64,000 nt of DNA from Pseudo-nitzschia pungens (taxonomy: Eukaryota; Bacillariophyta; Bacillariophyceae; Bacillariales; Bacillariaceae), in contig CM074763.1 in the NCBI GenBank assembly GCA_037355855.1, forward strand, positions 2,914,001-2,978,000. The letters are read 5' to 3'. Made by a program: the position numbers and the translations under genes. The notes below the pieces were generated by a model. The model ran no database searches. It saw nothing but the letters and a program-made list of their open reading frames with translations, and was not told where the DNA came from. Numbering within the stretch: the stretch's first letter is position 1; each line of letters begins with the position of its first letter. Shown here piece after piece: positions 54,934 through 64,000 of the stretch.

Positions 54934-57900
54934 ATACCTAAAATGCAACCGTAGTTGCGCGCGCTACGCGCTCGTGCAACTCCTACTATATAGTACGTAG
55001 ACATAGGTACGTCTGTATATACGTCTCATTCAATCCCGTATGGGAACATTTTTTGGCCTCTATGAGTACAGTATGGGTTGCGCTCCAGACCCCCCTAAGA
55101 TAGTGTAAACAGTAGTTTTTTCCTCCGTATTTTAACACGAGGTGCGCAACCCTTCCGTTGCGTTTCTAAATTGAGGATGGCTTGTCTATCGCAGAACATT
55201 CTGTCAAGCGCCTCTCCGTGTACTTCACAAAATTCACTATCTCCTCACTATTTTTTGCCCAAAAACAGCAGCAGCATGCCAAGGCAACTGTCTATGAATC
55301 CAAGAGCTATCCGGCAAAGGGAGAGGCGTGTAAGGCTCAGGCAACAAGCAGCGGACGCAGCCCGAAACGCCGCAGCATTCGCAGCTGCATTCCCCTTAAC
55401 TGCCACTGATCGGGAGCGTCTTAATAATAGCAGTAGGAGTGAAGAAGCCAGGAGAGAGGTGGCAGATGTAGAACCCCCCCTGCTCGTCCTGCTCCCCCTC
55501 CTGCAGCAGCAGCAGCAGCGACTGAAGAAGAAGAAGAAGAAGAAGAACCCGTCGAACAACAAAATGAGGGGGATCGCCCCCCTCGTCCCGTTATTCCCCG
55601 TCGGGAGAACCTTGGACCACCAAACCTCCCCAATGACGTGAATGTGCCCACACAGATATTGAGATATCATGCCATACTGCTTGAGATGATGAGCCACTTT
55701 ACAGGGATCAACCACCCCAGCAACAAGGTATTCACAAACGCTGAACTCTCTATTGTCGAACCGGAGCACATCTACAGCTGGATGTGTTACAGGGCATATG
55801 GACTGGCGGATCCCGGCCCGGAGGACAATCCATACTACGCAAGAGCGTCTACCCTGGAGTTCTGGAAGAAAGCGATCTCCTATTTCATGCCAGTCAGTGC
55901 AAATTGGGATGACGCGAAAGAGGAGGGGAATCCCACTAAGTCAAAGAAAATTAACAATCTTATCAAAGCTGTCAAGAAGAAGGAGGCGCGATTGCTAGGT
56001 AAGGAAGGACAAGCTGACAGAGCTTTTACGATGGATGAGTTTCTCCAAATGCTAGATCTGATTGGACCGACTCCTACTATCACAAACTTGCGCCACCTCG
56101 CAATGCTGAAGTTTCAGCTCCATTTTATTGCAAGAGGAGACGATACGTCGCACATGAGGAAGAAGAGCCTGCAAGAGAGTTTAACCTATCCAGGGTATCT
56201 AACTGCACAGATGAGGTGGTCGAAGAACGTACATGAGGAGAAGGACTGTCCCCTACAGTTGCTGATGGGCTCCATGGATCCCCGGTTCTGTGTATTGCTT
56301 GGTCTTGCTGTCTATCTAGAGACATGGCTTACCCATGGAGCTGGGCGTCTCAGTCAGTGGCTCTTTGCTGAGGGAGATTCGAACGCTGGATCTCCAACGA
56401 AACAACAAGACAAAGAGGCTGACATCTGCAAGTTTGCATACCAAAGAGGAATGAAAGCAGTACTAGATGGTGGCCGGTTTCGATATGCCGGAAGCAAGCA
56501 ACTAGGGACACACTCTGTTTAGAAGTGGGCAACTACTATGTCCCGACGCTGTGGCGCTGCGAAGGATGATGTCAACTATAGAGCTAGATGGAGGACCAAG
56601 TCAATGCAAGACCGATACTTGGAAATCCAGTTGGATTGGCCGGATATTAACTCTGGAAGCAAGCTTTGCCACAGAGGGATCTGTTTTTACAAGGAGAAGG
56701 ACTCCAGCAATGTGACGGCGGACTGGCTTGTGGCGTCTGTAACTCCAGCGATTCGGGGAACGTTTGGGAGAGGCGTCGCCGCCATCCTTGCAAAGCCTCT
56801 GCTTTGGGCATGCTTTGATGCTACTGCTGCTGACTTAGTTCCCCCTGACTTGCGACAGAGGATTGTTAATAGATACACTGCATCAAACGCCGGTAGAGAG
56901 ATCGATGGGAACAACCCGATCAAACAGATTCGAATCATCCCTTCGAACAACGATGGTGTCGTGCACATGGATGAGGTTCCTGATGAGGATACAGAGGACA
57001 GAGAGACTGGTGGATTTGGAAGAGGAGGACAAGAGTGGAGGAATGCAATTTATGCAAAGATCTGTACTATACAAACTAATGTGGCAGAGGTAAAGAACCA
57101 CCAGTTGTCGGAGATTGCAGAGATAAAGCGACAGTTGCGAACGCTTCTTGGAATCGTTCGTGGCTTATCGGTTGCTCCTGCTAGGAGAGCTGCTGGAGGA
57201 GGAGCAGTGGCAAGACGCGCTGTACCACTAGGTGTTTCAAATCCTGGAAAGCCTGCTACTCTGTTTCCGCATCCGCGAACCATCGAAGCAATGTGGGACG
57301 AGTATCAGAACGGCATCGTTGGTCGGAAGCCAGCAAGGGACTTCAGTAGAAGAGAGAGGGGACGCTGCAAGTATAAATATGCAAGAAGGAAGCTGATATG
57401 GGATGCTGTAGAGCGCTTGCTGGATAGGGGAAATGACCTCAACACAGCATGTAATAAGCTCCGTTGTGTCTTCGGGAACGGGTCGATGACACGTCTAATC
57501 AATTTGATCCGGGACGACAACAAAAATGGTCCAGATCCGCGGCTTTGCTGAGGCGCTGTTGCTGATTGTTGTTTGTTGGATAGGGGAAGTACCCCTGTTG
57601 TTGCTGCTGTTAAATTGTAACCGTAACACGGTTCATGACTGGATTCAATCCAGTCACACGTTGCATATTTTCCATGCGCATATTATGCACCGAAATAGTT
57701 TTCTACTGGGTTCCAGTACTGCTTGTACAGACACAACGAAATACAGTACTATTTGTACACGAACATCAAGCAGAACACCCGGTAGCACTAACAAGACAGC
57801 AACGTCGAATCCTCGACAAGCTTGCTGTCCTCACATCTTTAGTTTATCTCTGATTTGAATACCTTGATACTTACATCCTGCTCCCTGAGCAGCTCCCTGT

Positions 57901-58265
57901 AGAACTACAAGCCTAAGATCTAACTGACTAAGGCATGTTTTTTAGTTCAGGTTTATTGTTGTTACCCTTGTCGGTCTGTGGACCTGCTCTTCAGATTGGC
58001 CAACCTGATGTCAAGTAAAATCAGATAACATTTAAAAAAAGAATCGATGTCAATTTTTATCACGTGATTTTACACGGTGTTCTGAGTTTTTGACTTGGAA
58101 ATATTTTTGTGATGCGTTCTAACGGTCTTAGGCATCGCTGACACCCATCTGAGTGAGAGAATGTAACCAAATGAGCTTTGCGCGCGCCTTTTGAGCCCCT
58201 GTAGGATTTCTACATGTTTTCTGGTACTCATTCTTTTAGTTGCATATTGTAATCATACCAACACC
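54934..58265 (+). mobile_element. Crypton-like element copy 1
   Basis: A 3.3-kb unit between two conserved junctions of the type ACCGTAT-X-GGTAAAATGCAAC. It contains a leader with hairpins, a tyrosine recombinase gene broken by a stop and a frameshift, and a 3' region with a GGGGAAGTACCCC hairpin. Longer than copy 2 because of extra sequence at about 57600-57950. Confidence 0.85.
55276..57551 (+). pseudogene. Crypton-like tyrosine recombinase, copy 1, broken
   Basis: Aligns with the copy 2 protein from its Met-Pro-Arg-Gln-Leu-Ser-Met-Asn start to the end; about 758 residues if repaired. Two lesions: a -1 (or +2) change at a C7 run near 55474-55480, just before the acidic Pro-rich linker, and an in-frame TAG at 56520-56522 where copy 2 has AAG (Lys), inside the His-Ser-Val-Lys-Lys catalytic box. 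The parts on both sides are well conserved, so inactivation is recent. The C-terminal GCR1_C-like region (57260-57520) is intact. Confidence 0.85.
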
Positions 58266-58267
58266 GT

Positions 58268-58510
58268 ATCGGTAAAATGCAACCGTTGTTGCGTGCGCTG
58301 CGCGCTCGTGCAACTCCTACTACATAGTACGTATACATACGTACGATTGTAAGTACGTCTCATTTTTTAACGTATGGGACCATTTTTAATGGCTGAGAGT
58401 ACAGTACTGGTTGCTTCCGGGACCCCGTTAACATTGCTCAAACAGTAGTTTTTTTTCTCCGTATATTAACACGGAGGTGCGCAACCTTCCGTTGCATTAT
58501 TAAAGACAGG
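58268..58510 (+). promoter_or_regulatory. Conserved Crypton leader with hairpins
   Basis: All three copies share GCAACYGTAGTTGCGCGCGC...GTGCAACTCC (a GTTGC/GCAAC stem) and CTCCGTATATTAACACGGAG, a near-perfect hairpin, followed by GCGCAACCTTCCGTTGC. The other copies are at 53478-53690 and 54943-55165. They may be recombinase binding sites or transcript structures. Confidence 0.65.
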
Positions 58511-58609
58511 ATTCCTGTCTATCAATCGAAATTTCTGTCGGTCGAGTCTCCGACTGCTTCACAAAATCCCCTCTATTCACCTGTTTGCTCACTATTTCAC
58601 AGAAAAAAC

Positions 58610-60935
58610 ATGCCAAGGCAACTGTCTATGAATCCAAGAGCCATTAGGCAAAGGGAGAGGCGCGCAAGGCTCAGGGCTGCTAGGGCGGCGGATGCAGCAC
58701 GAAACAGCGTAGCGTTCGCAGCTGCATTCCCCCTGGATGCCGGCGCTCATGCCCGGTTGGATGCTGCAGCAGCAGACGCGCCCCCTCCTGCTGTTGCTAC
58801 TGGTGGTGCTGTTCCTGCTTCTCCTGCTGCTCCTGCTCGTCGTCCTCCTGCTCGTCGTCCTCCTGCTCCCCGTCCTCCTGCTCCCCAAGAAGGAGACGAC
58901 GAGGAGGAAGAAGAAGTTCCAGAAGAACCTCCTGAACAGGAGAATGAGCCCGACCGACCACCTCCCCCAGTTATTCCCCGGAGGCAGAACCTGGGACCAC
59001 CAAATCTTCCGAATGATGTTAATGCCCCCACTCAGTTATTGAAGTACCATTCCACACTGCTTGAAATGATGAGCCACTTTACAGGGATCATCCACCCTAG
59101 CAACAAGGTATTCACGACTGCTGAACTCTCTATTGTGGAACCCATCCACATCTACAAGTGGATGTGTTACAGAGCATTTGGACTGGAGGATCTGGGACCG
59201 GAGGACAATCCTTATTATGCTCGATCGTCTAGCCTGGAGTGCTGGAAGAAATCGATCTCCTATTTCATGCCACTCACCATCAGCTTGGGATGATACTAAA
59301 GAGGAGGGGAATCCAACCAAGTCAAAGAAAATTAACAATCTTATCAAAGCTGTAAAGAAGAAGGAAGCCCGAATGCTTGGAAAGGAGGGACAAGCTGATC
59401 GCGCCTTCACACTAGACGAGTTCATCCAAATGCTGGATCTAATAGGACCGGCGCCGACTATTCTAAACTTGAGGCACCGGGCCATGCTCAAGTTCCAGTT
59501 CCATCTAATTGCAAGAGGGGATGATACGTCCCACATGAGGAAGGCGAGCATTTGCGAGAGTCTAACCTATCCAGGATACCTCACTGCGCAGATGAGGTGG
59601 TCCAAGAATGTACAGGAGGAGAAGGATTGTCCCCTACAGTTGCTGATGGGCTCGTTGGATCCCCGGTTCTGCGTTTTGCTTGGTCTTGCTGTGTATCTAG
59701 AGGTGTGGCTCACCCATGGCGCCGGTCGGATCAGTCAGTGGCTCTTTGCTGAGGGAGATACACGCGCTGGATCTACAACAAAGAAACAAGACATGGAGGC
59801 AGAGGTTTGCAAGCTTGCCTACCAAAGAGCAACGAAAGCAGTATTAGAAAGTGGTCGCTTTCGATTTGCAGGAGACAAGCAACTAGGGACCCACTCTGTT
59901 AAGAAGTGGGCAACTACTATGTCGAGACGCTGTGGCGCTGGAAAGGACGACGTCAACTACAGAGCAAGATGGAAGACTAGTAAGGCAATGCAAGACAAGT
60001 ACTTGGAAATTCAGTTGGATTGGCTGGATATTAATGCCGGCAGCAGGCTTTGCCACAGAGGGATCTGTTATTATAAGGAGAAGGAGGACAGCTCAGTGAC
60101 CGACAGGTGGCTTGCTGCGTCTGTAACACCGGCAATTTGGGGCGCCTTTGGGGATCGCGTTGCAGTGATCCTTGCAAAGCCTTTGGTGTGGGCTTGCTAT
60201 GATGCCACTGCTGCTGACTTAGTTCCCCCTGACTTGAGACAGAGAATCATCAATCGGTACTCCCTTCAACACAGAAGAGAGAGAGCAGAAGGAGACAACC
60301 CAATCAAACAGATCCGAATCATTCCTTCGAACCACGATGGCGTCGTGCATCTGGATGAGGTGCCTGACGAGGATACAGAGGACAGAGAGGGAGGATTTGG
60401 AAGAGGTGGACAGGAGTGGAGGAATGCTATTTATGCAAAGATTTGTACTACTCAAACTCATGTGGCAGAGATCAAGAACCATCAGCTTGCCGAGCTCGCA
60501 GAGATAAAGCGGCAGTTGCGAACACTGACTGCAATGGTTCGTGGATTGTCGTATGCTCCTGCTAGAGCTGCTGGAGGAGGAGGAGCAAGAAGAAGATGCC
60601 ATGTACCACAAGGTGTTCCAAATCCTGAAAAGCCTGCAACACTGTATCCACATCCCCGGACTATCAAAGCTATGTGGGACGAGTATCAGAACGGCATCGG
60701 TGGTCGGAAGCCAGCAAGGGACTTCACTAGAAGGGAGAGAGGGAGCTGTAAATACAAGTATGCCCGAAGGAAGCTAATTTGGGACGCTGTAGAGCGCTTG
60801 CTGAATAAAGGGAATGATCTGAGTACAGCATGTAATAAGATCAGGCGTGTCTTTGGAGACGTGTCGATGACGCGTCTGATTAATTTGATCCGTGATGACA
60901 ACAGAAGCGCTCGACCTAATCCTAATCTGCGCTGA
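58610..60935 (+). CDS. Crypton-like tyrosine recombinase with GCR1_C domain
   Basis: About 774 residues if one extra base near 59278 is passed. Copy 1 has 27 bases where this copy has 28, so the change is an insertion here. In order: Arg/Ala-rich N-terminus, Pro/Ala and acidic low-complexity linker (about 45-115), tyrosine recombinase-like core (about 140-500) with candidate Arg301 in Ile-Ala-Arg-Gly-Asp-Asp, His430-Ser-Val-Lys-Lys in place of the usual H-X-X-R, a downstream Arg-Trp and a candidate nucleophile near Tyr463. The last 80 residues (from about 680) resemble the GCR1_C DNA-binding domain (Met-Trp-Asp-Glu-Tyr-Gln-Asn-Gly), known in some Cryptons. It should cut and rejoin DNA through a circular intermediate. 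Except for the shift, the best preserved copy. Confidence 0.8.
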
Positions 60936-60954
60936 GGCTGCTGATTGTTGTTTG

Positions 60955-60985
60955 TTGGATAGGGGAAGTACCCCTGTTGTTGCTG
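60955..60985 (+). terminator. 3' hairpin after recombinase stop
   Basis: GGATAGGGGAAGTACCCCTG folds into a GGGG/CCCC hairpin about 25 bases after the stop. It is repeated after copy 1 (57580-57600) and in copy 0 (about 54515-54535). The role (3' end formation or stability) is inferred. Confidence 0.5.
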
Positions 60986-61741
60986 CTAAGGCATGTTTTT
61001 ATTTCAAGTTTATTGTTGTTACCCTTGTCGGTCTGTGGACCTGCTCTTCAGATTGGCCGACCTGATGTCAAGTAAAATCAGATAACATTTAAAAAAAGAA
61101 TCGATGTCAATTTTTATCACGTGATTTTACACGGTGTTCTTAGTTTTTGACTTGGAAATATTTTTGTGATGCGTTCTAACGGTCTTAGGCATCGCTGACA
61201 CCCATCTGAGTGAGAGAATGTAACCAAATGAGCTTTGCGCGCGCCTTATGAGCCCCTGTAGGATTTCTACGTGTGTTCCGGTACTCATTCTTTTTAGTTG
61301 CATATACTTATTATACCAACACCGTACGGTAGGTACTAATTACTGACCGTATTGATGAGTAAGGTTTATGAAGTAAGGTTACTTGTACGTAGTAAAAAAA
61401 TTCACAAGAACTATGCTCTCAATGCTGAGTAACTACGGTAAGATTACTTCGTATTATTTGTACCAACCTGGTACCGTACAGTTTGTACAAGACTTCGCCG
61501 TAGTTTTCCACGACAACAAGATTGGGCCTTAGAGGGACATACGAAGTACTAAACAGTAAACAGAGCACTTGCATCGACGCAGATGCAATGCAACTCCAGT
61601 ACGGTAAGGTTATCTTTCTACATGGCTTTCTGTATCATTTCAGTTTCATCTGCGTACCGGTAATTTACTGATATCGTCTAGTCGCGGCGGATCGACCTAC
61701 CGGTAAGTCTTACCCGGTACTCTTAACCTTACTGTAAAACC

Positions 61742-61998
61742 GCCGATTCTGGGCATGCTTTTTTCTCGGACAGACTCGTTCGATTAAAAAATGCATACTT
61801 CGTACTTTCCAACCCAGTTAGATTGTTAATCTTTTTAGTCAAATTTTACTCATTCCAATTTGAGAAAGATCAGAAGACAGAGAGTGTCAATGATGTTTCT
61901 TTCGGAAAAAGAAACAGAGAAACCTGGCTAAAAGAGAGGTGCACCTCTTTAGTCAAATGAGTCTTTACTAGTAAAAAAGTATGCCCAGAATCGAAGGT
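61742..61998. mobile_element. MITE-like element with 20-25 base inverted ends
   Basis: The left end CGATTCTGGGCATGCTTTTTT (from about 61743) matches the reverse complement of the right end AAAAAAGTATGCCCAGAATCG (to about 61994) with one mismatch. About 255 bases, AT-rich, no gene. Target duplication unclear. Confidence 0.75.
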
Positions 61999-62462
61999 AC
62001 GTCTAATAATAATATACGTATTTAAATAACTTAGGTACGTCTAAAATTCATATGTTCCCTTGAGTATACTTCATTGAGTATTTGCAACAACAAAAGCACC
62101 TCTGAAGTCTACAAAACTTGAAAGAGGAGAGTAAGAGCTTTCTTATAAGCCATACTTGTTGCTATTGGATCAATACTTTATAAGTTAGGATTACTCCAAA
62201 AAGAAAATGCGATATATTGCCAATTTTGGGCACTGCCACCACTAGACTATACATTGGTTTGATTCTGAGAATATTACTGATTCTCCAGGTCCTTACTAAA
62301 TGCCTTTGTTCTTTGTCTACCATTGACAAATTTGGTCAGGTAATGACTTCTTCTCCTTGGGTCACCCAAGGGGAAGGGGCCATCGAGTGGCATAATTGTT
62401 TTCTTTTAAAGGGCATCCTGTGACTAATAGAATCAAAAACCAGTTGGTTGGCAGCAGATCAT

Positions 62463-62681
62463 ATGGGGCGTCCACTGGCAGTCATGTAGACAGGTTGTCG
62501 CATTGGATTGTATGGTTCCAGGAAATCAATCAGGCATTCCAGCAAGACTGGATCCTCTTGTAACATGCTACCGTATGTTACTCTACGAGGGCTCTAAATG
62601 ATCCTAGAGTGTTACACCTCTTCCAAATGGGGCGTCCACCAGCAGTCATGTAGACAGGTGGTCTCACTGGAGATCATTGGC
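62463..62681. repeat. Direct repeat pair
   Basis: ATGGGGCGTCCACTGGCAG (62463) and ATGGGGCGTCCACCAGCAG (62637), each followed by TCATGTAGACAGGT. Confidence 0.8.
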
Positions 62682-63177
62682 AATCATGGTCATTGACAAT
62701 CTATTGACATTCTCTGATGATAATTCTTTCGGCGTCTTCAACATATTTGGTTCCAAATATGGTTCCAAATGTTCAGGTGTCCAAAATACAAGTCATAGGT
62801 GCATTGAATTTCATTGGTTCTTTGTCAATTGATTTGGTTCCATCCACAGAAAATTTTTGAATCCTGTTAAAACAGGGCATTCAATCATTGCTCTCCCATG
62901 TCTATCTAGCCCCTCCCCACCAGACTGAGGCACCATGGTGCCACCATGATGCTCAGCTGCTTGGATTAGGAGTCTCCTCCTAGTGGTGGGTGTAGAAGCT
63001 CTGGTCATTTCAGCAGGTCTGGGAGAGGGCTCCCCATTTACATCAGTATGAAGATATCCAAGATGATGCTATAGACTGTGCTAAGGCTCCTGTGTAGGGA
63101 AGTGTACTGGGGCTACATGAAGTAGCATCCGGTAGCTATCTACAAGGTGCTAAGCTGAGAGCTAGGGCTTGTCACAG

Positions 63178-63245
63178 GGCTGTGTGCTACATGCTTAGCA
63201 ACAGGCTTAGCAACAGGCTTAGCATACAGGCTTAGCAACAGGCTT
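63178..63245. repeat. CTTAGCAACAGG short tandem repeat
   Basis: Four to five copies of a 12-13 base unit GGCTTAGCAACA with variants. Confidence 0.8.
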
Positions 63246-63490
63246 ATTACAAGGTGCTATGGGGTGCTAATCTCCAGGATACCAGGGTCATCATGTAGGA
63301 TTTGTACCAGTCACACGAGCCCCGGGTGTAGCACCGACAATAGCACACAATAGCTTGGAGCTACAAGGTTAAGGTTGCTACCGTTACGAGATAGTTGGTA
63401 TGTACTATGCTACCATACTATGCTACCGTTGGGGTAGGGTCATTGTGTACAATACGTACTACAACCAGGCGCCTGACCCAAACAGTTATT

Positions 63491-63640
63491 AAGCGAGCTA
63501 GCGCTAATACCAGCTAGCGCAAGCGAGCTAGCGCAAGCGAGCTAGCGCAAGCGAGCTAGCGCAAGCGAGCTAGCGCAAGCAAGCTAGCGCAAGCGAGCTA
63601 GCGCAAGCCAGCTAGCGCAAGCGAGCTAGCGCTCGCTAAA
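63491..63640. repeat. 14-base GCTAGCGCAAGCGA minisatellite
   Basis: About nine head-to-tail copies of GCTAGCGCAAGCGA with single-base variants (GCAAGCAA, GCAAGCCA). Each copy contains the palindromes GCTAGC and GCGC, and the tract is framed by AGCGCT at both ends. Confidence 0.85.
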
Positions 63641-64000
63641 CGCTACTCCGAATGCTACCCTGTAGACTACGGTACTGAACCCACAGAGCTGTACACTCCT
63701 GTACAGCGCTGTACAGTGCTAAGTGATACAATACAGCAAAACTGTCACACTACAGAGCTGAGCACTTTGCTCAGCTCCCTCCACTATTCATGATTTTATC
63801 CCTTTAAATTAAGACACCTATCAAGCCCTCCCCTTTCAATGATTCCGATGCACCTCTAGGAGAGTATCTTGTAGTAACTAAGTGTTTGCAATAGCGTTCG
63901 AACGGTATCCTCTGTAGTCTCACTATTTGCCAGGACTCTGTCCTATACTGGAACATTATGGAAAAAAGTGTTTTTGAGAAAATTTCCATATTCATGCGCG

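Larger units (their letters stand above)
58266..61326 (+). mobile_element. Crypton-like element copy 2
   Basis: A 3.06-kb unit following copy 1 directly. It has the same leader, recombinase gene and 3' end. It ends near 61326, where similarity to the other 3' ends stops after CAACACCGTA; the next bases do not match a leader, marking the outer end of the array. Confidence 0.85.
61327..64000. other. Repeat-rich tail of the window
   Basis: No gene seen. It holds TACCGGTA-type words (61330-61730), a MITE-like element (61742-61998), a direct repeat of about 45 bases (62463-62507 and 62637-62681), an arm of the long inverted-arm element (63070-64000) and minisatellites. Confidence 0.6.
63070..64000. 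mobile_element. Right arm of a second inverted-arm element
   Basis: Parallel to 38250-38970: TGTGTAGGGAAGTGT, CTACAAGGTGCTA, CTTAGCAACAGG, AGGAGAGTATCTTGTAGTA, then CAATAGCGTTCGAACGGTATCC. Truncated by the window end; its left arm is not seen here. Confidence 0.7.

Noticed and set aside
63491..63640. CRISPR-like array
   Set aside because: Units are only 14 bases, contiguous, without spacers, and the genome is eukaryotic; this is a minisatellite.

Overview
The window looks like nuclear DNA of a diatom, probably pennate (genus not determinable from the sequence alone). Evidence: GT-AG introns; plastid proteins with the bipartite Ala-Phe leader used by diatoms; eukaryote-only families (NOP58, SEN54, calpain, a CDPK-like kinase, DUF4116 and DUF6824-like proteins); intergenic DNA rich in short self-complementary words such as TACCGGTA and GTAAGATTAC.

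Layout. 0.6-7.6 kb: a small thylakoid-lumen protein, a polyQ single-pass membrane protein (-) and a DnaJ-X type J protein. 8.6-15.9 kb: a cluster of glycoside hydrolase family 20-like (hexosaminidase) genes, namely a two-domain gene with a frameshifted first half, then two single-domain genes matching its first and second domains. 16.9-19.7 kb: a kinase fused to EF-hands and two cyclic-nucleotide-binding domains. 20.7-25.4 kb: NOP58 (-), then a plastid TAB2-like translation factor. 26.1-30.9 kb: SEN54 (-) and a calpain-like protease (-). 32.3-35.6 kb: a long repeat-rich, Cys-tailed protein (-) broken by frameshifts. 36.5-39.0 kb: a palindromic repeat cluster and a 2-kb element with very long inverted arms. 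40.4-41.8 kb: a membrane-anchored cyclophilin and a duplicated scrap of its tail. 43.2-44.2 kb: a retrotransposon pol remnant. 44.6-48.3 kb: a second lumen protein, a decayed gene fragment and a leucine-rich repeat protein. 48.7-53.1 kb: a 1481-residue DUF4116 repeat protein (-). 53.5-61.3 kb: three head-to-tail copies of a Crypton-like tyrosine recombinase element with a GCR1_C-like C-terminus. 61.3-64 kb: a MITE-like element, an arm of the long inverted-repeat element and a 14-bp minisatellite.

Two themes stand out. First, reading-frame breaks in cellular genes all run in the same direction: 14 of 14 act as one extra base (+1), including one in the essential gene NOP58, and internal repeats prove three of them to be single-base insertions. 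This suggests uncorrected insertion errors in the assembly, although +1 frameshifting cannot be excluded without cDNA or independent reads. Second, the Crypton-like array has conserved leader hairpins and junctions, as expected if a recombinase integrates next to an existing copy.

The neighbouring genes do not form one pathway. The exceptions are the GH20 cluster, which arose by duplication, and the two lumen proteins plus the TAB2-like factor, which all serve the plastid.
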